From the NCBI RefSeq assembly GCF_022985175.1, contig NC_066887.1:13691075-13755074 (forward strand): DNA of 64,000 bases, given 5' to 3'. The DNA is from Labeo rohita (taxonomy: Eukaryota; Chordata; Actinopteri; Cypriniformes; Cyprinidae). The position numbers were made by a program, and so were the translations under genes. Below, in pieces: positions 35,000 to 47,635 of the stretch (position 1 is the stretch's first letter; each line of letters opens with the position of its first letter). The notes under the pieces are model-generated. The model saw only the letters and a program-made list of their open reading frames with translations. It did not search any database and was not told the DNA's origin.

Positions 35000-36475
35000 T
35001 TGTGTGAAAATTCAATCTGACATTTAAACAGGCGTTGATACTTTAATGAGTACACACACACCTTTTTAGCACATACCTCACACACCCACTTTTGTATTGT
35101 GGAACTGACCCAAGCGTGTGCTCTCTCACACACACACAAGCACACATACACACTATTGCAAAAGTATTTTAAAAGGAAATGTGTGTTAAGTTGTTCCTTA
35201 GATTCCCTTTTATCCACATATCTGTGACTGTCACACAGAAGCACATTCTCTCGCTCTTCAGTACAGTCAGTCGTGTTGGTTCACACACCCTACACTGAGT
35301 AAACATGCAATAGAAGCTCACACAGTCATGTTCACACTCATCCACATGGGCTTGTATACTGATACAGCATCACGACAACAGTGGACAAACACATCACATA
35401 AGCAAAAAGCACATCCGCTGTCACACAAATCACAGCGCCCATGTGACTAGGTGACGACATACGCACAGGAACACAAATAGAAACTGACCTGCGCAGCACA
35501 TGAGCGCGTGCAGATGAGCATTCAGGCTGCGTTCTGTGCAAAATTCAGGCCACATTTTGTCAGTGACTTATTCCTTTTGGCATCCAAGAGTGATCTACCT
35601 TCTCCTTCGTCTACCAGTCATCTCTCAGTGTGACGTTTCACACCTCTTTAGTCCAAACACACTCATCCGGAATCAGAAATCTCTCATTCAGAGTTGAAAA
35701 CCAAGTCCACATTCGAAGAAAAAAGCCATCGATATTTTCACTTCCTCCTTCTTTTTTTATCTACAGCTCCCACGTTCTGCCTCCTCTTTCGCCGGTCTTC
35801 ATGTTTGCAGCCATATCAAAGCTCAGCCCAAACATGCTGCTTGGTTCACACGTGCATGTCAAACTCTACAAGAGCTCCTCCTTCGCAACTAATAAGGACT
35901 GACGTTCCCCTCCTCCCTCAAACCACTGCCACTCTCGCTCTCTCAGAGGAGAAATGTGTCGTAAACACTGTAAAGAGTGCTGTCCTTTCCACCTCTCACA
36001 GTCTGTGGTTGCTCAGTTTCCAGGGTTTGAATGAAGAACCTTTGGTGCAGCAATCCATCTTCAAATTAGCAAGCCTACAAATGAGATTATCATGCTTCTC
36101 TGAACTGTTGTTATGAACTCCGTAACAGCATGGCGAGACAAGCGAGCGTCCCCACAGGATGATGTCATCTGAATTGTGCTCTGCTCTCATGCAAACACCT
36201 GTCCTGAAGTGGCCACCTTACCTTTGAACTGCGAAACACCTTGAGAGAACAAGGTGATGACAATAATGCAAGTTCATTCAAAGGTCCATATCATAAAAAG
36301 TCTTGTGACGCAAGCTGACATAGTCCAAACAAGCGATAAACAAGTGAACGACGACGTTATATGGTTCTCCTTCTCTGCAGAGCTTTGCAACTGAATTGAG
36401 AAGAGAATGAAAGTGAAAATGAAAGTGAATGTAGGGGGAAAAAGAGGGAGGAAAAGAGGGGACTTTCAGGGATGA
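35000..36475. other. First-intron unique sequence, no gene seen
   Basis: A mixed-composition segment with few recognised repeats and short CA-rich stretches near 35050-35160. A minus-strand open frame at 35996-36190 ends close to a GTTCTT donor-like string, but phase and context do not support it as a first exon of the gene. Confidence 0.45.
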
Positions 36476-36479
36476 AGAC

Positions 36480-37493
36480 TAGGGCTGCATGATAATAGGT
36501 AAATGAATCATGATTTCTTTGCTCAAAAATTTTAATCATGATTATTACTCATAAATGTCTAATGAGGATTTTTTTTTTTTTTGTTTCAGAACAATTATTG
36601 CCTGAACTTGCCTGAATCAACTTTTATGCAAGGTTTTCTTTACCTTATCTCTATATATTATAAAAACATTTCAGGGTTGCAAATTTAACATGTGCAAAAC
36701 TGAAATATCACATAAAACATTTGCAAATAAGCATCGTTTTCATCCAACGAAACAAAGAGAACAAAATCGCTACTTCCTGATAAACTGGCACAATATGCGG
36801 GTTCAAATCCCGGACGAGCCCCCATTTATGTTACGAACCCCGTTTGCTAACAAAGTAGGTGAAGCCACTGAATATAATAATTTTTATATATAATATAAAT
36901 GACCTATAAATTACCGAAAAACAAAATAAATGAGGTAATTGCTGACTTTGCTCAGGCATTATAGAATGACCATAAATTGTTGTGGAACAAGATCGGTACG
37001 CTAGTTAGTCAATTTGCCATCCTATAATGCAAAGTCACATGACTATTTTGATGCGCATGTAGGAATTTATTCGGCAAACACGTATCTATCTCCCATTATT
37101 CACATTAACCCTTTTTCGCACCTCGAGTGAGCGTAAAAGCTTTATCTACTGCAAATTAAAGGATTTTTATTCAAAATTTGGCATTTCCATCACTCGTGTA
37201 TGATGCGATACTTCAAAATACGCATAAAAACAGCTAGTGAAATACTAACTCATATTAAAACAGTGAAATAATAATTACAATAATTCTAAATTTTGTTATT
37301 GTACTATTTCAACACAGTATTGTTAAAAAATGATTTGTATTATAAAAACGTATTGTAGAACAGAGCAACCCCAATTTAAACAATGTAGTCGAGATTCATG
37401 TTTGTATATAACGCAAATATTGTAGACGATTATGCTTGAATAATCGAGAAACAAACTGGTCACAATTAGAATACGATTAAACGTGCTGCCCTA
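36480..37493. mobile_element. About 1-kb element with TAGGGCTGC-type ends
   Basis: Starts TAGGGCTGCATGATAATAGG and ends ACGTGCTGCCCTA, imperfect inverted termini. Adjacent AATCATGATT and ATTAGAATACGATTAA repeats near the ends are typical of this kind of fish element. No target duplication found. It contains an LTR-type primer-binding-site match at 36807-36824, so a second element is probably embedded. Confidence 0.6.
36807..36824 (-). mobile_element. tRNA-Pro primer-binding-site match (probable LTR element trace)
   Basis: The minus strand reads TGGGGGCTCGTCCGGGAT, complementary to the last 18 bases of mature tRNA-Pro including CCA, the primer site used by gammaretroviruses and some other LTR elements. 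The + strand match to tRNA-Pro extends to 27 bases (36798-36824). Just before it on the minus strand is GGGGTTCGTAACA, ending in CA as an LTR would, then TAAA. No gag or pol reading frame remains nearby. Alternatively it may be a scrap of processed tRNA-Pro. Only a non-coding trace is present. Confidence 0.6.
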
Positions 37494-37499
37494 CTCGTC

Positions 37500-38560
37500 G
37501 TGTAGTTTAATCTCCATGTGTCAAAAATGTGAGTCAGCAAACGAATCAGTGTAGTCACTACCACGATGCTTGCATGATCTCATAAAGCTGTGACCAAACA
37601 CAGAGCCGCAGCCAATCGGCAGGCAGAAGTCATCTGACATTTGATCCCATGATGTCCTATTTAAACAGGTCTGTAAATCCCCATAGTGATGCTGGAGGCA
37701 CGTACTGTAGGAAAGACCCTGATTATCCTTTGAGAGTACAGCCAGCGCACACCTGGTCCGTCACAAATGTTCACCCACGATGCCTTTATGAGACAGCTTC
37801 TCTCATTCCTCCTTTCTGAAGGGATAAAACAAGGCAGGTGATTTCCATCAGCAGTCCTTCCATTTATACCATCTTTGTTCTTCCTCCAGCAGATTTTGAA
37901 TGCTTCCCACTTCTGTTTACTTGTTTCTCATCTGATTTTTTGGAGACGCCGTTGTTCGGCTGCTCTCTCCTCCTGCGGCCCTCTGAACTATAAATACCAG
38001 GCAGAGCTTACGCTCCTAATGCCACACAGAGTGCTTATCCTTCCTCTGTCGCTCTCTCTCCCACCCTCTCTTTCTTCGTGGTTATCACGTCTAATCTCTC
38101 ATCAGGTCCAGTTGGACAGAGCTCCCTCCTCCGTTTGTTCTCTTCTTTCTGTTTTGCAGTTTTCTGAGCCCAGTTTTCATCTCTTTCATTTTTAGATTTG
38201 CGTTACTCACTCTCTCCCTCTTCATGGTGGCACTCGGAGGCTGGCACAGCTCGTGTCCTCTTCTCCTCGCTCCCTCCCTCACACACTACTTCTGTTCTAC
38301 TCCGTTTCCACATGAACAACAAGCTCAGGCCATGGGATTCTGGGAAGCGGGGAATGATGTTCCCCATTTTAAAGTGAACATGGGAATGAGAAAATGGATA
38401 ATAGCTGTGCTCTTCATATTCTAGCTCTGTATAATCCATGCAATTAGCTGATCTCCCCTCCAGCCAGCCCACTTCATCCGATTAGTCTGATATTAAATTT
38501 GGTTTCCTTGTGACTACAGTTCTCTAATGAGTGAAAACCTAGTTAGCACAGTAACATCTG
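37500..38560. other. First-intron unique segment with a strong TATA-like string
   Basis: Repeat-poor sequence. CTATAAATA at about 37987-37996 on the + strand is followed by a pyrimidine-rich stretch to 38300 with a TTCTGTTTTGCAG acceptor-like string at 38149-38160. On the minus strand an 89-codon frame (38203-38472) ends at a good donor (GTGAGT), in phase 1 as exon 2 requires, but its product is unlike any known spectraplakin N terminus. Neither transcript is supported beyond these strings. Confidence 0.35.
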
Positions 38561-38744
38561 CGATTGCGGTTGACCGATAAGTTTTTTTTTTTTTTAATGG
38601 TCGATACAGATGTCTAGAGACCACAGATTTTGGCGACATAGATGGTTCATCTTTTATATATTAGAGAGAGAGAAAGAGTTTGAATAGTGTGAAATATTAT
38701 TATGACATAACATGGCGCTTTTCTGTTTTATTATACATAAAAAT

Positions 38745-39409
38745 CTAATTAATTAAGCATCATTACTCCAGTCTTCAGTGTCACATGATCCTTCAGAATG
38801 CATTTTAATATGCTGAATTATTAGCAATGTTGGAAACAGTTGTGCTGCTTAATATTTTTTGGGAACCTACAATACTTTTTTCAGGATTCTTTGATCAATA
38901 AAAAGTTAAAAAGAACAGCATTTATTTAAAATTCAGCAAGGATGTGGTAAATTGATAAAAAGTGATAGCAAAGACTTACATTTTTTAGAAGTATATTTTT
39001 ATTTTGAGTAAATGTTGTTCTTTTTATTCATCAAAAAATCCTGAAAAAGTATCACAGGTTATATTTCATATATATTTATATATATTTGGCAGCAAAACAC
39101 TGATAATTCTAATAATAAATCAGCATATTAGAATGATTTCTGAAGGATCATGTGACACAAGACTGGAGTAATATCTGAAAACTCAGCTTTGCATCACAAA
39201 AATTAATTCTATTGTAAATGTTACATTGTTACATAATATATATATATTTATATTTTATGTATGAATGTTTGGGGTTAGTATTTATAATAAATAAATAAAT
39301 ACTTTTATTAAAAAAGCATTCATTAAACTCATCAGAAATTAATGTTAAAATGTAAGCTTTCTTTATTAAAGAATCCTGAAAAATCTATATATTAGGGCTT
39401 TGAACATTG

Positions 39410-39446
<37 letters not shown>

Positions 39447-39625
39447 GGTGTGTTTGAGCAGCAAATCACCATATTGGAATGATTTCTGAAGGATCATGTG
39501 AAGACTGAAGTAAAATGAATTAAAATAAATAACAGCTATTTTAAATAGTAATAATATTTCACGATATTGCTATTTTGACTGTATTTTTTAAATCAAATAA
39601 ATGCAGCCTTGGTGAGAAAAAAAAA
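38745..39625. repeat. CACTACCAGTCAAAAG-type repeat with (AAT)n tract
   Basis: TCATTACTCCAGTCTTCAGT at 38760 and GAAGGATCATGTGACAC at 39140 are shared modules; AAATGCAGCCTTGGTGAG closes it near 39615. A pure AAT tract lies at 39410-39448. Confidence 0.7.
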
Positions 39626-39629
39626 TAAA

Positions 39630-40680
39630 TAAATAAAAAGGGGCAGGACCCTACATACTTTTCCATTTACAATACCATTAGTCATTTACAGCTTGTGTTC
39701 CAAGAATATCCACAGTTTTTTTTGCTTGTATTTAAGATGCAAGTTTATACCTAGTTTGGTTAAAATTTTACGACAGTATTTTAGCAGTTTGTACATGCTA
39801 TTTGTACTGAATATTTAATGTCATATGGCTGAGTAAGTGAAAGCCAAATGTTCAAATCAGGACAATTCCCAGGGATAAAGAGGTGCTGGGACTGTAACAG
39901 TAAGCCTCTACAGGCGGAGCCAAAGCACTAAGACCCATTAAAACAAAGTCTATTAGTCTCAAGGTGTTGTAGCGGCATTCAGACAAGCATTAACCTAAGA
40001 AGACACTGGGATTGATGGATAGCAGTGGGCAGAACTCTGCATGAAGTTTGTTTGGATTGTGTTCCAAATAAATCACCCAGACTTGAGGTTTACCGCAACT
40101 GTATTACTGTCTAATTAAGTACAACAGCAAAGGACAAAAGGTGGTTGCCAGCGCAAACCAAACACAGACAGACACATACAAAAGCTAATAACGGAATGTA
40201 CCCACACCCATGTTCTGCTACACTTCCTGCTGTTGCTAATAATAACCTCTGTGGAGCAGTGTTGCATCTCTTTCTCTTTTCAATCTCTCCGCCACACGCA
40301 GGCTACGACTGCTAGCATATACATTCGAGAAACAGACCTTGGGTGACCCAGCGCTTGCTCACCCTCATACACAAATGCACGGGTGCAAATCATCCAAAAG
40401 AACAGCCCCCCAGCTCCACCCAGACATTTCAACAGATCAAGCCACATGAGAGTTACATAAGTCACAGTCTGTCTGACAGACAAAGAGACAGATTTGGCCA
40501 CTTCTATCAAACTCTGCCCTAAGGTTCTCACAATACCTTAAATCACATCTTATAGTCACAATACAACACATCATGTTGTTTGGATGAGCTGTTATTTATA
40601 TAGAATGAGGTGAATATATTCTGGTGAGTAATGGCTCGTTACAGTTTACACAATGCACTGATATCTGGTTGATTCAATAA
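39630..40680. other. First-intron sequence, no gene seen
   Basis: Largely unique sequence without exon signatures. A minus-strand 83-codon frame at 40280-40531 shows no recognisable domain. Confidence 0.5.
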
Positions 40681-40682
40681 TG

Positions 40683-41606
40683 GATGGTTCAGACTGCACA
40701 ATTTTTTTTGTCGTCACCATGTCAGATTCTCCGAAACAAAGAAGCATTCTCGTAAACAAGAAGCATGTCAGACTACATGTCGCTACCTGACCATTTATCG
40801 CTTTCCATCTTTAACAATGTGCAACATGCGTGCTGTCATCGATACGGCAGGACTAAACAAAAAGGCAATGAGCATAAGCAAATAGCTAGCAAACAGCGTG
40901 TCAGAAAAACTGAAAAAGAAAGAAAACCTGACAGTGGATACAAATCTGGATTGTGTGAAGAGGAAAGTATGGACTGCCAAAGAGAACTGAAGTAAAATTG
41001 ACCTTTTGACCTTTTTTTCACGTTTTCGCTGTCATCCCTCAAGGAAACATCATAAATGCAGGAGTACGGTTACCATAACTCCACGAACATTTCCTCCATT
41101 GTAAAAATCCACCTAGCAGGACCGATACCATTATCTCTCTTTCATTTCAGCTTGTTTGAAGGCATGTACGAAGGCACGTCTGTGCTCCTATTGGCCAGTA
41201 TCTCGGACGACCGAAAAATATTAACCATGCTAGTCTTTCTTAATGATGTTGTGAAGCGTTGCAGATGTGGATTTGGTTTTCGTCCACTGTGACACACTAC
41301 ACAAGATGAAACGATTGAATCCTTTGTCGTTAACGAATTCCCATGAAACCCTACATCAAGCAAATCAGGCCAAATCGGGTTAAAATCGTGTGCCGACATT
41401 TAACACTGTTTTGTTAAATGTCACAAATGGGCGTCACAAGTTCGAATCCCGTCTCGAGGGCCTTTCCTGATCCTGACCCCCTCTCTCTCTCTCCCCCTTC
41501 ACTTCCTGTCTACTCTCTAATGTCATATCATAATTTAGGCAAAACACTAAAAATAAATCATTTAAAAAATATATAAAAATCTATGTAGTCTGAACTGGGC
41601 TTAAAG
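40683..41606. mobile_element. Element with TTCAGACT(A/G)CA termini, interrupted by a SINE
   Basis: Left GGTTCAGACTGCACAATTTT and right AATCTATGTAGTCTGAACTG are inverted with a few mismatches. The right end is separated from the body by SINE-like sequence at 41404-41560. A 76-codon frame inside (40765-40995) looks like element-derived noise. Confidence 0.6.
41404..41560 (+). mobile_element. tRNA-derived SINE copy, 5' truncated
   Basis: It has a box-B-like AGTTCGAATCCC at 41430-41441, then the same body as the copy at 54788-54985: TTTCCTGATCC(T/C), a CCCC-TCTCTCTCTC stretch, ACTTCCTGTC, and an end GGCAAAACACTAAAAATAAA. No box A remains. It sits inside the element at 40683-41606. Confidence 0.75.
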
Positions 41607-41854
41607 CGATTAATTATTTTCATGTTATGGCAAAACCTGATAATTTACTAATATTAAACTTCTATATGGCTTTGCCTAAATAAAGTAAAAACAAAATGCT
41701 ACAACGGCATCACAACATTATAATGTCTAGCATGAATAATGGATATTAATTTTGAGATTTGCTAAAGACCACATTTAACAGTGTTATTAAATTGTTAGTG
41801 GTTAAATATATAAAACAAAATATCTGCCAATATATCAAATATGAACTTATACAT

Positions 41855-42300
41855 ATACGACTGTTCAAAAGTCAGGGGTTAGAGTTTTTATTTTTATTTT
41901 TTACTAAATTAATACTTCAGCAAGGATGCATTAATTTTATCAAATGTGACTGTGAATAAATATTAATAATGTTACTATATATTTCTACTTCATATAAATG
42001 CTGCTCTTTTAAATTTTTGAGTCATAAAAGAATCCACACTATTAATCAACACTGTTTTAACACATTTATAATAGGAAATATTTCTTGACCAAATCAGTAT
42101 ATTAGATTGATTTCTATAGGACCATGTGACACTGAAGACTGGGGTAGGCTAATAGCTGCTGAAAATCCAGCTTTATCACCACAGAAAGAATTCACATTTT
42201 AAAATATATTAAAATAGAAAATAGTTATTTTAAAATGTAATATTTCGCAATGTTAATGTTTTTATAGTGTCTTGTTGAGCATAAGAGACATCCTGCATAA
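41855..42300. repeat. CACTACCAGTCAAAAG-type repeat copy
   Basis: GACTGTTCAAAAGTCAGGGG opens it and the ACCATGTGACACTGAAGACTGG module is at 42121-42142. It is followed directly by a GTGACCCTGG-family element. Confidence 0.65.
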
Positions 42301-42320
42301 ACATTTAAAATTGTATATAT

Positions 42321-42749
42321 GTGCCACAAAACTGGTCATAAATCGCACGGATATATTTGTAGCAATATCCAACAATACGCTGTATGAGTCAAAATGATTG
42401 ATTTTACTCTTATGCCAAAAATCATGAATACTAAGAATACTAAGTAAAGATCATGTTCCATGAAGATATTTTGTGAATTTCCTACCGTAAATATATCAAA
42501 ACTTAATTTTTGATTAGTAATATGCATTGCCAAGAACTTCATTTGAACTACTTTAAAGGCGATCTTCTCAATATTCATATTTTTTGCACCCTCATAATCC
42601 AGATATTCAAATAGTTATCTTGGCCAAATAGTGTCCTATCCTAACAAACCATACATAAATGGAAAGCTTATACATCAGCTTTTAGATGATTTATAAATTT
42701 CAATTCAAAAAAATTTACCCTCATGACTGGTTTTGTGGTCCAGGGTCAC
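42321..42749. repeat. Inverted-repeat element, GTGACCCTGG family (copy 4, left end decayed)
   Basis: The left end is decayed (GTGCCACAAAACTGGTCATA); the right end GTTTTGTGGTCCAGGGTCAC is intact. The body shares GATCATGTTCCATGAAGATA with copy 1 in the opposite orientation. Confidence 0.75.
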
Positions 42750-42754
42750 ATATA

Positions 42755-43395
42755 ACTTTAAAAAATACACAAAACATTTGTTTAAAAAAAGTACTTTTGG
42801 CTTAACAGCACAAATATATTGCGTATCCCTTATTCAACGCCAGTAAGGTTTGGGTACTAAGATACTAATGTAGTACTGGTACACTATGTTACGCTACTGT
42901 GCCCCAACTGCATGGGAACACCACCCTGCATCGTCCCCATTTGACTTGATCCCTCCTGACTGACGGGCATCATCAATAGTGCTCAGGACATTCAACATTA
43001 CCTAGGGCAAACTCTGTCCTTCACCCAAAGCTCTGCATTCAAAGTCTAAACTAGCCACATACATGCAAAACACAAATCCCTATCGCACATTTATACTGCT
43101 GTCATATTTAATTTATGTAGCGAGTTCATTGCATAAATTACAGCAGAACTGCAATGTTTACATGTCAAAGACAAACTCTGAAGTGACACTTAAACGCGGT
43201 GCGAGGCTCATGATTATCAGTACCGTGTGAGGTCGTAAAATAACACGCTGTACTGCGACACATGGACAAGTTTATTACAGCACAGCAGGCAGGACAAATA
43301 TAAAATAGCCTTAGAAGTCTTAGTACGTCTGGCATACTTTTTAACCACAAATGCTTGTATTGCACTAGCTCTGCGATATAGGCCTAAATTGTAAT
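42755..43395. other. First-intron sequence, no gene seen
   Basis: No recognised element or exon. Confidence 0.5.
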
Positions 43396-44012
43396 TTTTT
43401 TTTAAATGCTTGCTCGTTTTGCTAGACAAGACCATTTATTCCTTGGCTGGGATTGTGTTGAGCCCTTTAAAGCTGCACTGAAACTGCAATTTGGACCTTC
43501 AACCTATTGGCTCCCATTGAAGTCCATTACATTAGGGCCCTATGATTTCCGCAATGCGGAAAATGTGGACGGAATCATTGAATCCAGTCAGAAAAACATT
43601 CAGTCATTTTGTGTATAACACAGAATTAACCAAATTTTGGATGAATAAATCAGTACATGTAAATCAAAATGTGATATGGATTAGTGTCTGTGAAAATTAA
43701 TCTGCAAAAATACTATCTAAATATGAATCCTGCATGTTCTGTGTCACTGTGTGAAAGAATGGGCAAGACGCACGGTTTTGTTTACTACATACAAACTGAA
43801 ATGCATGTGAAGGTGCGGTCTTTGCCGCCAAGGTCCTGGCAGATCACTAGGTCGGGCCTCAAAAAAAAAAAAAAAAAAAAAAAAAGAACCGCATATAGGA
43901 ATCGATAGTCGGAATCGAAATGTAAATTTCACAAGAACTATCTGATTCCTGACCTTAAGTATCTGATTACAGCACAGATTACATAATCGATTTTCGATAC
44001 CCAACCCTACTG
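43396..44012. repeat. Repeat fragments and a 25-base A tract
   Basis: 43400-43530 resembles one arm of the AGGAGAACTCCACTTCC family (TTGCTAGACAAGACC and TGAAGTCCATTACAT modules). An uninterrupted A25 lies at 43861-43885 after GTCGGGCCTC, possibly a retroposed tail. 43895-44008 resembles the ATCGAT...GATACCCAACCCTA end of another dispersed element. Confidence 0.5.
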
Positions 44013-45890
44013 AGAACTAAACATCATTAAGATATTTTCTTTAAAAAAAAATCTACAATATTATGTTGATGTAATAATGCTTGCAACTTACAAGGTTTAA
44101 ATAAATCAACAATTTAGTTTTTTTCTCCACACATTTATTTACACTGTGGTTATACATCTCCTGAACTTCTTCTTAGAGTTCCTGTCAGCATACTATCTAT
44201 AAACCATTAATGTAACAGGAAGAGGCGGAGCCCAAAAAAGGAAACAAGAAGCCAGGAGATTCCATACCACAGCAAGTGACAGAAAGCTGGAGCGACAGTG
44301 AAAGACACATGCATTACCAACACAAACAGCACTCCTGGCGTTCCGACGTCTACGGCACAACCACACTCCAGTTGCCGTCAGAAGGTGAGCTGCCACAAAA
44401 AGCACCGGCAAGAAGACTTCTGGATCAGTCAGGTCCATAACTTGATCTCAAACTTGGTCTCAAATCAAAATGTAATTTTACAATTCTTATCCACTATAAC
44501 TCGGATCCCTCCTTTCTTCTCCACTTTCAAAATTAAGAAACGTTTTACTTTTCTCTCCAGCTTTACCAACTTTGAAGAAGTAACTGCTGAAACTAATCAT
44601 CTAACTCGGTCTTCCCCTGTCTCTGCTCCCTCCTCTCTCTCTGACACGCTTACTCTGAATTCCTTTCCTCTGAAACAAGCGACATGCTTTTAGCTATCGC
44701 TCCATGAACCGCTATAAACCCAATGTGAACAAAGCAACAGAAAATCTGAAATGAGCAACAAGGTTTCTCTTCTCTTTGTCTACCCACATGGCTGGCAGCT
44801 CACGCTTCCTGTACGAGACACTGGCGACGTGGATGTGTGTGTTTATGTGTGTGTATCTCTGTTGCTATGAGTAAGTGCTGTCATCTCTTCCATTTTTACA
44901 TGAGACCTTCTACGGAGAGCATCCTCTGTGAGCGGTGCACTTGTCTGAGGGGGAAGAAGCAAATAGTGTTGATGGGTGTGTGATCGCCGACCCCGTGATC
45001 TCATTTGGGGCGAGTTGCATTCATTGAATGTGCGAATGACATGAGAGCTAAGTGTGCATGATGTTACAGAGTCGCTCTGGCAGCAGTGGCCTTGTTGTAT
45101 GCTGTATGTGATCATGCAGTGATGCAGCATGACTAACTGCACAGTCAAAGCACCTGGGGGTTTTACTGTTACAGCCTTTGACTGGAAATAGAAGTATTTT
45201 AGCTGACCTTACACTGCGCAGATGGCGCTATGACTCCAACTGCATGTCATTTTGGGTGTGCCCAAAGATGTGTGCAACAGCATGAGGCTATCAGTGGAAT
45301 CGTTGTGGTTATGCGATGACAGGTGGGTACATTAGCACCCAGACTTACTGGGATGTGTCATAAGACGTCTTGTGATCATTTGGGGGACATCCAATCATAT
45401 TTTACCAGTGCTATAATTCTGCCATTCGCATTTGCTGGCAATTGACTCCACATTCTCTGCTGACGTATTATGTATTTAAATAAAAGTGAAAAGGGGAAAC
45501 ACAAGAGAGTAAGGGACTTTACAAGAAAAAAGCTTATAGCGTGACAAAAGGGGATAAATAAGAAAGTGTTTGAGGGCAACTGTGCTAAAAAATGAATAAC
45601 AACTGCAAATCTGTGGCAGCAGTGTTAAACCACAAGGCTCTCGGGTTTACATGATGGTAACAAGCGTGACAACAAGACCTACATTAAAAAGGAAAACGGA
45701 ATATATGTACATATATATAAATTTGACATGTTTTTGTCATTTTAATTATTTAATTAAATTAAACTAATATTTTTTAAACTAATTGTCAACATAACATTTC
45801 TAATGTTCATCTCTAATATTTATATTTAATTTTCAACTTTATTTCAACTAACAAAAATATAAAGTAACAAAAACTAACAAAGAATGCACA
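44013..45890. other. First-intron sequence, no gene seen
   Basis: It includes an 81-codon minus-strand frame at 44193-44438 (MDLTDPEVFLPVLFVAAHLL at its start) with a hydrophobic stretch. I do not recognise it, and it has no defended splice context; a repeat-derived origin is possible. Confidence 0.4.
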
Positions 45891-45907
45891 TACATATATA
45901 TATATAC

Positions 45908-45910
<3 letters not shown>

Positions 45911-45960
<50 letters not shown>
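45911..45960. repeat. (AT)25 microsatellite
   Basis: Fifty bases of uninterrupted AT, with further short TA runs at 45896-45906, in a very AT-rich segment (45700-46230). Confidence 0.95.
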
Positions 45961-45966
<6 letters not shown>

Positions 45967-46247
45967 CATTTACATTTTCATTTCAATTTTAATGTGTCAT
46001 TTAATTTTTTTTTAAATAAAACTAATATTTTTTAATTTAAATAGTTGCCAATGTATAATTTCTAATGTCCGTCTTTAATATTTGTATTTAATTTAATTTT
46101 GCTTTTATTTCAACTAACATAAACATTTTTAAATACTTTTGTTAACAACAGCACTGATTTATAATTAAAATATATAATACAAATATTAAAATATATATTA
46201 GGCCATCATAATGGCAAGATTTATTATGTATTATATATTTATTTTAT

Positions 46248-46763
46248 GCACTACCAGTCAAAAGTTTTTGAACAGTAAGATTTTTTTTTTTTTAAAGAAG
46301 TCTCCTCTGCTCACCAAGACTGCATTTATTTGATCCAAAGTACAGCAAAAACAGTACAATTTTGAAATATTTCTTACTATTTAAAATACTGTTTTCTATG
46401 TGAATATATTTTAAAATGTAATTTATTCCAGTAAAAAAAAAATGTACTCCACTATTTTAAATATTGATAATACTCAAGATTGTTTCTTGAACAGCAAATC
46501 AGCATATTAGAATGATTTCTGTATGATCATGTGACACTGAAGACTGGAGTAATGATGCTGAAAATTTAGCTTTGATCACAGGAATAAATTGTATTTTAAA
46601 ATATATTCAAATAGAAAACAGTTATTTTAAATAGTAAAAATATTTCACAATATTACTGCTTTTGCTGTATTTTGGATCAGATAATGCAGTCTTGGTGAGC
46701 AGAAGAGACTTTAAAAAACATAAAAATTCTTATTGTTCAAAAACTTTTGACTGGCAGTGTATT
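46248..46763. repeat. CACTACCAGTCAAAAG-type repeat, near full-length copy
   Basis: Starts GCACTACCAGTCAAAAGTTT and ends AAAACTTTTGACTGGCAGTG, clear inverted termini, so this is the best copy for defining the family's ends. Modules GCTCACCAAGACTGCATTTA and TCATGTGACACTGAAGACTG lie inside. Confidence 0.85.
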
Positions 46764-46769
46764 TTCATG

Positions 46770-47635
46770 ACAGTTTTCAGAATTACTAAGTTTTGGGCAG
46801 ATTATAGCAAAAAGCTTTACCCTCTAAAGCTTCAGTCAATAGGTGAAAAATATTCTTTTGGTTTAAATATGACCCATGTTTTTGTGTGAGATTCACCCAA
46901 CAACTTACTTCAAGCAACACACACGCACATCACACGCTCCCCAACCCCACATAAAGCAAAGGTCAAATGAATACTAGCAAAATGACAGAAGCAGCTGACA
47001 TGGAAAGCCCAGATCATAAGATGACGGGTGTTCCTGAAGGTCCGGTTCAAATGTTACTGGATAGACAGAAGAAACACAATGAAGTCTGTTTACACAGTGC
47101 ATAGTGTACATCTACAGGACAAACAATATATGTGACGCATGACTCTCACAGGTAAACCGTAGGGTAGTAAAAGGCGTTTCCCCTGAGGGACAGGCACAGA
47201 TAACATGGAGAAACAGAGAGGAGAACATGGAGATCTCTTGCATTTTAATTTAAATATGAAATTCAGCAAGCAAGCTGACAAGGTCACCTTGATCTCTAAC
47301 CCCACCCCCCACACACATTGTAACCCAAAATATAATTTGGTGTTCTTGCACTGCAATATGTCATCACCATTTCAGTCTAGTGTTCCTCCTCCAAATCAAA
47401 CACAAGGTCACAGGAAATACGCTGACCGCAAACAAAGACAGGGCGTAGGGAGAAGGACGGAAAAAATACCACTGTGATAAAACACATTCATGAACAATAT
47501 AGCTCAAAATCACAGACAGCATTATTTTCTGATAAGATCACTACTTTAGCAGTCATTTCCTCCACCCGTGTCCACAGTCCATTAAGGGGCCATTCACACA
47601 GAATAGTTTTGCTTTGAAAAACATAAGATGTCGAC
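46770..47635. other. First-intron sequence, no gene seen
   Basis: Mostly unique sequence with a CCCCACCCCCCACACACA stretch near 47300. No exon. Confidence 0.5.

Noticed and set aside
36780..36824. Possible tRNA-Pro gene
   Set aside because: Only the 3' 27 bases match, no box A or anticodon arm lies upstream, and the CCA end is present in the DNA.
40765..40995. 76-codon basic frame on the + strand
   Set aside because: Lies inside an inverted-repeat element and overlaps open frames on the other strand; probably element-derived noise.
44193..44438. 81-codon minus-strand frame with a hydrophobic start
   Set aside because: Could hint at a small membrane protein or an element-encoded peptide, but there is no second exon, motif or conserved context.
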